IMG/VR virus record: IMGVR_UViG_3300042465_002709
Location: 1-31,758 of that record
Source of the DNA: a virus
Direction: 5' to 3' (one strand)
Length of the DNA stretch: 31,758 nucleotides
Each line of letters starts with the position of its first letter. The first letter of the stretch is position 1. Below the pieces are notes generated by a model. The model did no database searches. It was not told the origin of the DNA and saw only the letters and a list, made by a program, of their open reading frames with translations. Positions 1 through 6,608 of this stretch are shown one piece after another. Made by a program: the position numbers and the translations under genes.

Positions 1-127
1 TTTTTTTTTGTTTGATTAAACTTTATTTTTTTTTATTCTAGAAGTTTTGAAAAAGTTAAAAAAATGGTGGTCTTCTGTAACCGCTTTGTAACTATTTGAT
101 AATCATATCGTTTTCGGTTACACGTTT
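1..127. repeat. Terminal overlap, copy 1 (circular assembly)
   Basis: Bases 1-127 are identical to 31632-31758. A perfect overlap of this length at contig ends is what an assembler leaves when it closes a circle, and 127 is a common maximum k-mer size. The simplest reading is a circular or circularly permuted genome of 31,631 bp, not a physical terminal repeat. The segment is noncoding and carries TGTAACC-type repeats. Confidence 0.9.
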
Positions 128-143
128 TTTGTTAATCTGTAAC
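76..143. repeat. GTTAC repeat cluster, part 2 (candidate origin/operator)
   Basis: On the plus strand this holds TGTAACC at 76-82, TGTAAC at 87-92, GGTTACA at 116-122 and TGTAAC at 138-143. On the circle these continue the cluster at 31488-31600, giving about 11 copies of one motif in both orientations within AT-rich noncoding DNA. Such iteron-like clusters are typical of replication origins or of multi-site operators. Which one applies cannot be decided from sequence alone. Confidence 0.55.
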
Positions 144-157
144 TTTTCTATTATCAC

Positions 158-186
158 AAAAAAAAACCGACTTGTTAGATCGGTTT
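158..186 (-). terminator. Rho-independent terminator ending the lysis unit
   Basis: On the minus strand a 7-bp stem (AAACCGA pairing with TCGGTTT, 9-nt loop) is followed by a run of nine T. It lies just after the last gene of the leftmost operon (stop at 193) and before the repeat-rich noncoding region. This is a classic intrinsic terminator placed to stop transcription before the origin-like region. Confidence 0.85.
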
Positions 187-192
187 GGTTGG

Positions 193-423
193 TTATAAAA
201 CTTTTTTTAATAGGTAAAATAACTCTTGAGCTTCGTCGTAATCTAATCGGTTTTTATTACGTTGTGTGAATTCTATTCCATCTCCTGTATCTTCTATTTC
301 AAAAATTGCTTGTCCTTTAAAATCATCACACCAGCCTTTATCTTTCGGGTCTGCTATTAACGTATGTTTACTTTCTATTTTTTGGTATAAATAACCACAT
401 CCTCCTAATTTTATCTTTTTCAT
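193..423 (-). CDS. Hypothetical protein (76 aa), last gene of the P3 operon
   Basis: ATG-started ORF of 76 residues, one base after the stop of the lysin gene and directly before a strong terminator. It is a soluble, charged protein with two cysteines (a GGCGY segment near residue 8 and GWCDD near residue 31) and no membrane segment. I do not recognise a family. Its place after the lysin in a tightly packed operon supports translation and suggests a late, lysis-associated or accessory role, but no function can be assigned. Confidence 0.65.
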   Translation of the reverse strand: MKKIKLGGCGYLYQKIESKHTLIADPKDKGWCDDFKGQAIFEIEDTGDGIEFTQRNKNRLDYDEAQELFYLLKKVL

Positions 424-424
424 T

Positions 425-790
425 TTAAAACTTTTTTAACATTTGAATATATCCTTCTTCTTCCGCGTATCCTATTTTTTGCAAGAACACGTAATAATCG
501 CCTTTAACGTATCTTTTATCTTGCCACGTCTTGTAATACTCTACGCAAGCGTCAACGCTCTTAAAACGCATTAAACGACCCTTATAAATGAATCCAAACG
601 CATTGTTGTACTCCGTGAATGCTCTACTAACTCCGTTGCCTGTTTCAAGGCGATATTGTGCGTAAACAATTTCAGGATGTTTTATGCCCTTGTCCTTTAT
701 TTGCTGTAAAGTCAATTGAGCGCCACAGATACTGCTCATCAGCAGAAAGCTCGTCATAAGTAGGGGCTTGATATTCATAATCTTCTTCAT
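425..790 (-). CDS. Secreted glucosaminidase-family endolysin
   Basis: Peptidoglycan hydrolase of the glucosaminidase (FlgJ/Bax-like) family, 121 residues. The N-terminal ~25 residues form a Sec signal peptide: Lys-rich start, hydrophobic LLMTSFLLM core, then SSICGAQ as a likely cleavage region. The mature part has the family signature, with LETGNG carrying the expected catalytic Glu, then NNAFGF. The reading frame extends to a TTG at 814, but the ATG at 790 (or 778) gives the cleaner signal peptide, so 790 is used. The signal peptide suggests export by the host Sec system. The first 119 bp overlap the upstream HTH-like gene in another frame. The domain is short for the family, so it may be a minimal catalytic module. 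An alternative is a structural cell-wall-binding protein, which is less likely. Confidence 0.72.
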   Translation of the reverse strand: MKKIMNIKPLLMTSFLLMSSICGAQLTLQQIKDKGIKHPEIVYAQYRLETGNGVSRAFTEYNNAFGFIYKGRLMRFKSVDACVEYYKTWQDKRYVKGDYYVFLQKIGYAEEEGYIQMLKKF

Positions 791-980
791 TGTATGCTTG
801 GTTTTTATGCCCAAAATATAGGCTTGTTATGTATTTTTTACCTTCCCATGTTGCGATTGCATGTCCAACGGTCGCAACAGGTACATTTAAATGTTTGGCA
901 ATGTCTAACTGAATCCATCCAGCTTCGAGCATGTTACGCACACGCTCGTAAATGTATTCATAACTCGAAGGGCTTCTCAC
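672..980 (-). CDS. Small HTH-like DNA-binding protein
   Basis: 102 residues from a GTG at 980; the start overlaps the upstream gene by 23 bp. Residues ~18-50 (GWIQLDIAKHLNVPVATVGHA...) fit a helix-turn-helix of the kind that reads 'enter element, be silent unless the site is present'; the rest is acidic and rich in Tyr. It could be a regulator of the late or lysis unit. Its last ~40 codons are overprinted in another frame by the lysin's start and signal peptide. An in-frame ATG at residue 17 would cut into the HTH, so GTG is preferred. The HTH call rests on pattern only. Confidence 0.6.
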   Translation of the reverse strand: MRSPSSYEYIYERVRNMLEAGWIQLDIAKHLNVPVATVGHAIATWEGKKYITSLYFGHKNQAYNEEDYEYQAPTYDELSADEQYLWRSIDFTANKGQGHKTS

Positions 981-1287
981 AATAACAATTTATTAAAATG
1001 TTTTGAAATGGTGCGTCTTGGTCATAGTCGGTAACCATGTACTCACCTGATCCACCACATGTGATACATTTGTTTATTTCTGCAAACTCAGTGAATTGCT
1101 CTAACTCCATCGTTGTACAGATACGGTCTCCTATTTCATCGTAAACTAATCCTTCTTGTATGTAAAGACGCTCTCTAAGGTCTTCAAATGATGCGTATAC
1201 ACTGTCGCTGTCAAGACTTACAAATTCCACGTCACAAGGCATAATTAACGTGTCCACCTTGAATATTTTTTTAATTAACGTCCTCAT
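958..1287 (-). CDS. Small protein with DnaJ-like zinc knuckle
   Basis: 109-residue ATG-started ORF. A CITCGGSGEY segment (CxxCxGxG) near residue 75 and CYCEKP near the C terminus make a plausible four-Cys zinc site of the DnaJ knuckle type. The middle is strongly acidic. It overlaps the preceding 50-aa membrane protein by 17 bp and the following HTH gene by 23 bp, so translation of the three is probably coupled. No specific function is recognised; a protein- or nucleic-acid-binding role is an inference from the zinc motif. Confidence 0.65.
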   Translation of the reverse strand: MRTLIKKIFKVDTLIMPCDVEFVSLDSDSVYASFEDLRERLYIQEGLVYDEIGDRICTTMELEQFTEFAEINKCITCGGSGEYMVTDYDQDAPFQNILINCYCEKPFEL

Positions 1288-1423
1288 AACTTCTACCGAT
1301 TAAATAACAACCTAATAATCCAAATCCAATCCATATTGCTGTTGATGTGTTCCAATAGCGATTTACAAATCCTACAATGATAATGCAAATCAATGCGTAA
1401 AGTAAAGTTTTAGCGTGCTTCAT
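1271..1423 (-). CDS. Small two-helix membrane protein, holin candidate
   Basis: 50-residue ORF read by hand from ATG at 1423 to TAA at 1271. It has a short basic N terminus, a first hydrophobic helix (about residues 7-20, LLYALICIIIVGFV), a short polar turn (NRYWNTSTA), a second helix (about 30-42, IWIGFGLLGCYLI), and a polar charged tail. Two helices in 50 residues inside the lysin operon fit a small class II-type holin or a pinholin-like protein. It overlaps both neighbours by 14-17 bp, which supports coupled translation. A different small membrane role such as antiholin is possible. Confidence 0.6.
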   Translation of the reverse strand: MKHAKTLLYALICIIIVGFVNRYWNTSTAIWIGFGLLGCYLIGRSYEDVN

Positions 1424-1583
1424 GACCCATAATTTTTAAGATGAATAAATAATTTTCTCCGACAACCTTTTGCGCTTCTGTTACTAACTGTTCCGAAAAT
1501 TTTATTTTTTCGAATTTGTTACCATAACCTAAAATCTCTCTGATTTCGGTGATTTGGCTTTCAATTAAATCTGCTGTTTTCAT
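1410..1583 (-). CDS. Hypothetical protein (57 aa)
   Basis: ORF read by hand from ATG at 1583 to TAA at 1410. It encodes 57 charged residues, mostly predicted helix (MKTADLIESQITEIREIL...). It begins 4 bp after the preceding gene and its end overlaps the small membrane-protein gene by 14 bp. The close packing is the main support. No family is recognised. Confidence 0.55.
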   Translation of the reverse strand: MKTADLIESQITEIREILGYGNKFEKIKFSEQLVTEAQKVVGENYLFILKIMGHEAR

Positions 1584-1587
1584 GTTT

Positions 1588-1785
1588 TTAGTTATTTCTT
1601 ATTTTTAACCATTCTTGCGCTGTTAATAACGGTAATCCTTTCTTATAACATTGAATTAAAAAAAAGCCGTATTCTTCCATTATTTTAAAATTATTATATG
1701 ATGAATCAATTAAAATGTTTCTTAAAATTTCTATATCTTCACATTTAATTATATCAACACCTGTTCTTTTATCTATTATTTTCAT
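1588..1785 (-). CDS. Hypothetical protein (65 aa)
   Basis: ATG-started 65-residue ORF, second gene of the P3 operon. It has mixed charge and an aromatic centre (EEYGFFLIQCYKKGLPLL) but no clear membrane helix or known motif. It sits 35 bp after gene 1821-2027 and 4 bp before the 57-aa gene. Function unknown. Confidence 0.55.
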   Translation of the reverse strand: MKIIDKRTGVDIIKCEDIEILRNILIDSSYNNFKIMEEYGFFLIQCYKKGLPLLTAQEWLKIRNN

Positions 1786-1820
1786 GTTAAACGTGCGTTA
1801 CAGCCGCACCCCTGATTTAA

Positions 1821-2027
1821 TTAGTTTAAAATATGGGATATCCCGTAAACATTTTTCATTATTTGATTTAGAGCTTTTTTACTTCTTTCAGTTTTTTGCT
1901 CAAGCATTTCAGCAATTAATTTATTTTCATCTAAAATTGCTTGTTTAACAGCTTCTAAAGGTTCCATACCTTCGATAATGTAATCTACTGCTCTCATTTC
2001 TGCTGACCTTGATAATCCTGTTTTCAT
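1821..2027 (-). CDS. First gene of the P3 operon, hypothetical (68 aa)
   Basis: 68-residue helical, charged protein from ATG at 2027, starting about 25 bp downstream of the P3 -7 element, so the leader is very short. It is rich in Glu, Lys and Met with no recognised domain. Its position as the promoter-proximal gene of the final unit suggests a small regulator or host-interaction protein, but this is inference from position only. Confidence 0.6.
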   Translation of the reverse strand: MKTGLSRSAEMRAVDYIIEGMEPLEAVKQAILDENKLIAEMLEQKTERSKKALNQIMKNVYGISHILN

Positions 2028-2038
2028 GTGTTTATGTT

Positions 2039-2082
2039 TTTAATTATGTTACAAATTTAAATATTAATTATTAATAAGCAAA
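2039..2082 (-). promoter_or_regulatory. Promoter P3 with operator-like palindrome
   Basis: On the minus strand: TTTG (2079-2082), 19-bp spacer, TAAATTTG (2052-2059). This matches the Bacteroidota sigma-A consensus (TTG ... TAnnTTTG). The spacer holds ATTAAT-A-ATTAAT (2063-2075), a near-perfect palindrome. TGTAACA directly follows the -7 box. A 37-bp core (2039-2075) matches the P2 core at 26843-26879 at 35 positions. It lies just downstream of a terminator, so it starts a new unit. Confidence 0.7.
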
Positions 2083-2091
2083 CTTTTAAGC

Positions 2092-2121
2092 AAAAAAAAA
2101 GCGATTTATTTCTAAACCGCT
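2092..2121 (-). terminator. Rho-independent terminator ending the long late unit
   Basis: Minus strand: AGCGGTTT and AAATCGCT form an 8-bp stem with one G-T wobble and a 6-nt loop, followed by nine T. It lies between the YkuD-like peptidase stop (2143) and promoter P3, so it separates the long P2 transcript from the P3 lysis unit. Confidence 0.85.
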
Positions 2122-2142
2122 CCAAAACACATTATAAAGATA

Positions 2143-2730
2143 CTAAAATTCTTCTAATAAACAGTACGTTATCCTATTTTGATTTTTAATTAAATTTATG
2201 ATCATGCTGTATTGCTCTACATTATTACACACTTGGCACCCTGCTGAATAGCCACCGATATTTTCACCAATCTTTTTTGCGGATAAATCATTTGAAATAC
2301 TGTGAAAGTTGATTCCGTAACCACTCCCCTTGATAGGTATTCCAATTTCCTCACTTTTACCATCACGGTCTCCGTCACGGTAAACGATAAAGTTACCAAC
2401 TTGGCGAAGTGCTGGCATCTTACCTTGGTGCAATCCGTAAACCCATACATCGTAATACCATTCGTTAGACTTAACAACCGCGGCACCTACTTTGTTATAC
2501 TTTAAATAACCACCTTCTAATATTGGTGTACCGGGGTTAGTCGTGCCTGTAACAACCTTAACAAATTGTTCACCATTGAATAAGTAAAACTTATCATCGT
2601 ACTTGTTTGGTGCGTCCTCATTTGACCTTACTCCTACTATCCAATATCCTAATGGAATAGTTTTAAATGATTTTAGCTCTTCTACTCTATCGAGTAGTTG
2701 GTCTGTTGTATAATTTCTAACGTTGCTCAT
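2143..2730 (-). CDS. YkuD-like (L,D-transpeptidase-type) lysis peptidase candidate
   Basis: 195 residues. The C-terminal half carries FHS at 142-144 and YSAGCQV at 161-167. The His followed ~20 residues later by SxGC is the catalytic signature of L,D-transpeptidase/YkuD folds (here H143, S162, C165). Many Bacteroidota phages carry such an SAGCQ protein in the lysis region; in phages it is presumed to cut peptidoglycan cross-links. No signal peptide is visible, so it would need the membrane protein encoded just upstream, whose gene overlaps this one by 14 bp. The N-terminal ~100 residues are unassigned. The role could also be virion-associated. Confidence 0.6.
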   Translation of the reverse strand: MSNVRNYTTDQLLDRVEELKSFKTIPLGYWIVGVRSNEDAPNKYDDKFYLFNGEQFVKVVTGTTNPGTPILEGGYLKYNKVGAAVVKSNEWYYDVWVYGLHQGKMPALRQVGNFIVYRDGDRDGKSEEIGIPIKGSGYGINFHSISNDLSAKKIGENIGGYSAGCQVCNNVEQYSMIINLIKNQNRITYCLLEEF

Positions 2731-2923
2731 CTATTGTAAGTTGTGATAATACTCCAGCTACTGAACCAACCGCAACCATGTAAGGGGCAATTGCTAAACC
2801 AAAAGGCGGCGCGATTAAAACCGCTCCTAAACCTCCGATTACTATTCCTACTGATTGCACTTTCTTCCAAAAGTTTGGCGTTGGTGCATTCCATCTATTT
2901 CTTAATGACTTCAAAACTTCCAT
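2717..2923 (-). CDS. Holin-like small membrane protein
   Basis: 68 residues. The basic amphipathic N terminus (KSLRNRWNAPTPNFWKKVQ) is followed by two hydrophobic Gly/Ala-rich stretches (about 24-41 and 46-60) and an acidic end. Small proteins of this pattern (W-x-APTP-x-FW-K then a glycine-rich hairpin) are common next to lysis genes in Bacteroidota phages. Its end overlaps the YkuD-like gene by 14 bp, so the pair probably works together: pore former plus peptidase. Holin function is inferred, not shown. Confidence 0.6.
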   Translation of the reverse strand: MEVLKSLRNRWNAPTPNFWKKVQSVGIVIGGLGAVLIAPPFGLAIAPYMVAVGSVAGVLSQLTIDEQR

Positions 2924-3017
2924 CTGTAAATTTTATCATGTAATTACTTGAGTCGCTCCATACCGTTTTAACGACTTTATTATTGATTATTTGCCCCTCG
3001 TAAAACTTACGCTTCAT
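2895..3017 (-). CDS. Hypothetical small protein (40 aa)
   Basis: Hand-read ORF from ATG at 3017 to TAG at 2895. It encodes 40 residues, basic, of beta-rich type (KFYEGQIINNKVVKTVW...). It overlaps the gene before it by 11 bp and the holin-like gene by 29 bp. Tight chaining is the support; function unknown. Confidence 0.45.
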   Translation of the reverse strand: MKRKFYEGQIINNKVVKTVWSDSSNYMIKFTDGSFEVIKK

Positions 3018-3243
3018 TAAAGTTTACTATTACTGGGTTGTAATCTATTTCGGGCAGTGTCAAAAGCCACGAATCACATGGTATTGATTCAGCTTGTTGC
3101 AATGTACAACCGTTTACCTCTTCATTTGAGATAAACCAATTCCCATTGGCGTCTAATTGAGGGTTAAATAATTGACCTTCGTATCCCCATACTTTACCTG
3201 TAAGTATATTTTTTTGTTCTATTGTTAATTGTCTAACTTTCAT
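3007..3243 (-). CDS. Hypothetical protein (78 aa) after the LamG gene
   Basis: 78-residue acidic protein from ATG at 3243, two bases after the stop of the LamG gene. Contains WGYEGQLFNPQLDANGNWFIS and a C-terminal DYNPVIVNFNEA. In this position between a distal fibre-type gene and the lysis pair, a small fibre accessory or chaperone is possible. I do not recognise a family. Confidence 0.6.
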   Translation of the reverse strand: MKVRQLTIEQKNILTGKVWGYEGQLFNPQLDANGNWFISNEEVNGCTLQQAESIPCDSWLLTLPEIDYNPVIVNFNEA

Positions 3244-3245
3244 AA

Positions 3246-3962
3246 TTAAAAAGGATAATATTTAGTTTGTAATTCTGTTATTTCTGTTGATGTTAACAAT
3301 CTATTCCATATATTAAATTCATCGATTTTACCATTATAAAATTGAGACGCTGAAACATTATCTGAGTTTGTAAATGCTCCAATTCTAAATGGATTATTTG
3401 TATTATAATTGGTTGCTGAATAAGGTATTAAATTATTTGTTCCGTTAGTAGTCGTTAAAGTTAGATTAGTTCCATTAACTATTATTTTAAGTTTATCACT
3501 TCTATCAATTTGAATAATCGCATTGTACCAACCCCCTGTAATTAATCCTAATGTTGGAGTTTGAACTATAATCACATTTGCAGCATCAGCATCAAAACCA
3601 ACAACTAATTTATCTCCATCTAATTGACAAAATATACGCCCTCTAACTCCTGCGGCAATAGTCTTCCCGAATAAAGTTTGCGTACTAGCAAAATTATTAG
3701 GATTAAACCAAAATGAGTAAGTCCAACTACTTGTTCCGACATCCATTACATCTCCCATATCAAGGTATGAAGTAGTCCCGTTAAAATTAAAACTATTGCC
3801 ATCTTTTCCTGTTGTATATGTTAGCCCTCCGTATGCAGTCCCATTATACGTACTTAATGAATCGTTAGCATTGCTTTCTCCTTTATAAGACGATACTAAA
3901 CCTAACGATAATGTGGAAGAACCCCCACTACTTGCTATTATTCCGTGACTTGCTAATATCAT
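3246..3962 (-). CDS. LamG / concanavalin-A-like virion protein
   Basis: 238 residues with the LamG-like jelly-roll pattern. SYKGESNANDS near the start, SFNFNGTTSYLDMGD, then SWTYSFWFNP, GWYNAIIQIDRS, then NGKIDEFNIWNRLLTSTEI at the C terminus; this 'G.IDEv.IwnR.Lt..Ei' ending is highly typical of concanavalin-A-like glycan-binding folds. Ser/Thr/Asn richness fits a surface-exposed virion protein. In phages such domains bind carbohydrate on the host surface, so this is a receptor-binding or decoration candidate. It follows the connector gene and precedes the lysis pair. Its exact virion position is unknown. Confidence 0.75.
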   Translation of the reverse strand: MILASHGIIASSGGSSTLSLGLVSSYKGESNANDSLSTYNGTAYGGLTYTTGKDGNSFNFNGTTSYLDMGDVMDVGTSSWTYSFWFNPNNFASTQTLFGKTIAAGVRGRIFCQLDGDKLVVGFDADAANVIIVQTPTLGLITGGWYNAIIQIDRSDKLKIIVNGTNLTLTTTNGTNNLIPYSATNYNTNNPFRIGAFTNSDNVSASQFYNGKIDEFNIWNRLLTSTEITELQTKYYPF

Positions 3963-4026
3963 TTAAGTATTGTTTTAGTTTAATTATATTTTCTTCTTTT
4001 GGTTTATACTCTTTTTTTTTCTTCAT
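3928..4026 (-). CDS. Possible very small ORF (32 aa), lysine-rich
   Basis: Hand-read ORF from ATG at 4026 to TAG at 3928, starting in an ATGA overlap with the stop of the connector gene and overlapping the LamG gene start by 35 bp. 32 residues, very basic. The ATGA junction is the pattern used by many genes in this genome, but the length is too short to exclude chance. Confidence 0.3.
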   Translation of the reverse strand: MKKKKEYKPKEENIIKLKQYLNDISKSRNNSK

Positions 4027-4523
4027 AAATACCAATTAGTTAAGTAGTTATTATGTTGTGGATATACATCGCCGTTTTCGTTTGTTGTATACTCTGGAAA
4101 CAAACTATTGTTCTTGCAAATATAGTCTAAAAACCTTTGAGAGTAACTTTCAGCAATACGTTTTTCTTTTTCAATTAAGTAATCAACTTCCTCTTTTGAA
4201 ACAATTTCACTATTCTCCGATTGGTGCTTATAAATCCCTTTGTTACTAATTGTGTAAGCGCAAAAAGGCAAATACTCAACCATAGTAAAATGAATCAACA
4301 TGGGCTTTAAATACGACCTTACAAGGGTTATATAGTTACCTGCAAGAGTATTGTTGGTAATATCTGTTTTAATCTTATCCAATAGCTTACTCCCAGTGTA
4401 TTGTTGAATCCAAATATTCTGGGCAACCAACACGAATTGAATCACTTTGTCAACGTCTGTATTTGCGTTCAAAGAAGTGTATTCTTGTAAGTCTTTTTTT
4501 GATATTAATAGTGCTTCTGCCAT
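4023..4523 (-). CDS. Head-tail connector-like protein
   Basis: 166 residues, mainly helical, starting MAEALLISKKDLQEYTSLNANTDVDK and including IWIQQYTGSKLLDKIK. Proteins with this 'iS..dl..yt.l..N.d...i......Aq...i...lG..l...i' pattern follow portal or capsid genes in Bacteroidota phages and resemble head-tail adaptors (gp6-like fold). It lies 7 bp after the portal gene, which supports a neck role. The assignment rests on pattern and neighbourhood; a structural comparison would be needed to be certain. Confidence 0.55.
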   Translation of the reverse strand: MAEALLISKKDLQEYTSLNANTDVDKVIQFVLVAQNIWIQQYTGSKLLDKIKTDITNNTLAGNYITLVRSYLKPMLIHFTMVEYLPFCAYTISNKGIYKHQSENSEIVSKEEVDYLIEKEKRIAESYSQRFLDYICKNNSLFPEYTTNENGDVYPQHNNYLTNWYL

Positions 4524-4530
4524 GTCTTAA

Positions 4531-6264
4531 TTATTTAGGTAAAAATCCCTTGTTAGGCATATCAATCGGTCTTGTGTAAACTTTTTTGTCGTTCACGGGT
4601 ACAATCTCACCAAGTTTGCGAGCAACCGAAGGTTTAAACTCTTTCATGTATTTTTTTGCAATTGGTGAATTAACATCAGACTTTCTTAAATAAGTTTCGC
4701 GAACCCATTTATGGTGGCAAGCTCCACCGCCTTTATAGAAAAAAACATCGTATGTAGTCGCTCCACGCGGACCTAAACCACCAACTGTACCATCAGTGCG
4801 TGTACGTGTTTCATTTACAATTTCATTGCTCATTCTAACAATATCTTCTTTTCTGTACACTTTATTCGCTAGAATCATTTTTCTACAAAACAAACGAGAC
4901 TTATCAGTTATTTCACCAACGTATCTGTAACGATGTTTAAATAGTTTTCCGTCTTGTATTGATGTTGCGTTTGGGCGTGCTGTACCTGTTTTTACAAAGT
5001 TTAAAACCTTAGCCAATTTTGTAGGTTCGTTTAGTTTTTCAAGCTCTGCATCCAACTCATCCTCTAAATCATAATCAACTTCTCTACTATCAACTAACAC
5101 CCATTCGTCTAAATCAACGTCTTCACCATACTTCGCAACGTCTAACTCATCCTGTGCGCTCATTTTAACCTCTTGTACGGGCTGTGACTCATCCCCTTGT
5201 AAAGGATTCAATGTTTTAAATTTAAGATTTAAAGACACACCGTTAAATGACAACACTTTTTTAATCATTTCAGTGATCATTTGTTGCTTTGGCTTTATAA
5301 CCATGTTTTCAAATAACAACGCCCCTGTTTTCATTTCATCTGCATTTGAACTAAATCCACTTGCTGAAGTCACGCCAAATAACAACGGAGTAGTTACATT
5401 GTGACTACGTAATATCTTAGCAGTAGACTCATCACTCAAATAAGAATAATGGTCTGCAGCATCTTGCAATGGTATAGTGTCGACCGTTGTCTTTGTGTTT
5501 TCGTTATCATTAAATGATATAACAACTTTCTTACCTTTTGATCCTGTTAACTTACCAATTACTTGAGCTGAAATCTCATCTTTCTGCTCGTCCGTTGGTG
5601 AACCATTGTTAAAATTTACGATAGTCGTGGGCGCAAAAGAGTTACTAACCTCATTTATAAGGTATTCAGCAATTTTTTCCTCTAACAATGCGTAATCAAT
5701 TCCCCCTTGATAATCTACATTTGAAAAGTATTTCATCCCAGCAGTGTAAGGAGCTAGGTATAAAATCTCTACTTCTTTTTTAGACGTTCCAAACGCATCG
5801 AATCTTTTAGGTACGTATTTTTTAGGGTCTGTCCAATTGTCAGAATAGAAATACCCTACTATATCACCATCTTCATTACATTTTTCAGGTCTTAATAATT
5901 GAATAGGCGTGTGAAAAACCCTTGTAATTGCTTTATGTCCTTTATCGTAATGAATCTGTAAGGCACACTGCCCTAATGCGTACAAATCAAAGATAATACG
6001 TCTTAAATCATCCTCTTTTACAATAGATAGTAATTGCGCCCATTCGTTTGGCTTCATTGCGCTATCAGTAGCGGTTAACCCTTGACCGTAAATTAACCTA
6101 CAAATGTTATTAATTACAGCGTTGTTCGTTGCTGAATTGCTGTAACGGTCAATTAAAAACTGATAGTAGTTATTATCTGCTCCATATTCTACCCATTCGT
6201 TGCGATTATTTTCGACAATTACAGGGGCTGTATAGGATGATAGTTGTATAATGTTATTATTCAT
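4531..6264 (-). CDS. Portal protein with C-terminal KGGxxCxHxW domain
   Basis: 577 residues. The N-terminal ~370 residues look like a phage portal: a helical core with LYALGQCALQIHYDKG, then ITRVFHTPIQLLRPEK, and a stem-like TTPLLFGVTSASGFSSNADEM region. The C-terminal part (from ~430) contains FCRKMILANKVYRKEDI and FFYKGGGACHHKW (residues ~507-520). The latter Gly-Cys-His-His-Trp signature recurs as a separate domain in phage head proteins, often in MuF or XkdF-like contexts, so this reads as a portal fused to a head-morphogenesis-type domain. The portal would form the dodecameric DNA gate at one capsid vertex. It overlaps gene 6257-6574 by 8 bp and precedes the connector. The late position, after capsid and tail-like genes, is unusual. 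Confidence 0.72.
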   Translation of the reverse strand: MNNNIIQLSSYTAPVIVENNRNEWVEYGADNNYYQFLIDRYSNSATNNAVINNICRLIYGQGLTATDSAMKPNEWAQLLSIVKEDDLRRIIFDLYALGQCALQIHYDKGHKAITRVFHTPIQLLRPEKCNEDGDIVGYFYSDNWTDPKKYVPKRFDAFGTSKKEVEILYLAPYTAGMKYFSNVDYQGGIDYALLEEKIAEYLINEVSNSFAPTTIVNFNNGSPTDEQKDEISAQVIGKLTGSKGKKVVISFNDNENTKTTVDTIPLQDAADHYSYLSDESTAKILRSHNVTTPLLFGVTSASGFSSNADEMKTGALLFENMVIKPKQQMITEMIKKVLSFNGVSLNLKFKTLNPLQGDESQPVQEVKMSAQDELDVAKYGEDVDLDEWVLVDSREVDYDLEDELDAELEKLNEPTKLAKVLNFVKTGTARPNATSIQDGKLFKHRYRYVGEITDKSRLFCRKMILANKVYRKEDIVRMSNEIVNETRTRTDGTVGGLGPRGATTYDVFFYKGGGACHHKWVRETYLRKSDVNSPIAKKYMKEFKPSVARKLGEIVPVNDKKVYTRPIDMPNKGFLPK

Positions 6265-6574
6265 ATATAATAAATTCGTTGGTTGTTACCGTTTGTGTGA
6301 AGTTCGAGCTTGGGTTGTTCGTACAGAATATACGTCCGTAAAATCTAATGTCGTTTGTTTTGCCTATCTTACAAACATACGTATGTCCTTCTTTTAGCCC
6401 AAATGTAGCTGTTGCAGTATGGTAATAATCACCTGTTGCATAGGCAGTGATATTAATCGTTGTGGTGACGTTTGTCTGTTCGTCTGTAAGGAATATCTTA
6501 TCAGAGTTTCCTGAGCCTTCACGTGGCACGAAGTAAACTATTTGAGGGCTTGTGGATGTCGTTAATACTATCAT
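6257..6574 (-). CDS. Conserved-type phage structural protein (105 aa)
   Basis: 105 residues, beta-rich: FLTDEQTNVTTTINITAY, then FGLKEGHTYVCKI, then FYGRIFCTNNPSS. The 'kl.dE.tn...' start and 'iFcTnq' ending are recurrent in small proteins of the head-tail region in Bacteroidota phages, where they are usually unnamed. It lies just after a terminator and overlaps the portal start by 8 bp. Likely a minor virion or neck component; the exact role is unknown. Confidence 0.6.
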   Translation of the reverse strand: MIVLTTSTSPQIVYFVPREGSGNSDKIFLTDEQTNVTTTINITAYATGDYYHTATATFGLKEGHTYVCKIGKTNDIRFYGRIFCTNNPSSNFTQTVTTNEFIIYE

Positions 6575-6608
6575 TAATAGTATAACTAAAAAAGAGTGTT
6601 TTTGTTGT

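Noticed and set aside
1-127. Physical direct terminal repeat of the phage genome
   Set aside because: The exact 127-bp length equals a common maximal assembler k-mer, so an assembly overlap of a circular or permuted molecule is more likely. Read-level data would be needed to claim true terminal repeats.
791-814. Start of the lysin at 814 (129 aa)
   Set aside because: Codon 814 is TTG and adds eight polar residues before the signal peptide; the ATG at 790 or 778 gives a normal signal sequence.
2217-2486. Minus-strand 89-aa ORF inside the YkuD-like gene
   Set aside because: It lies fully within the 195-aa gene in another frame and shows no motif; the longer gene has the catalytic signature.
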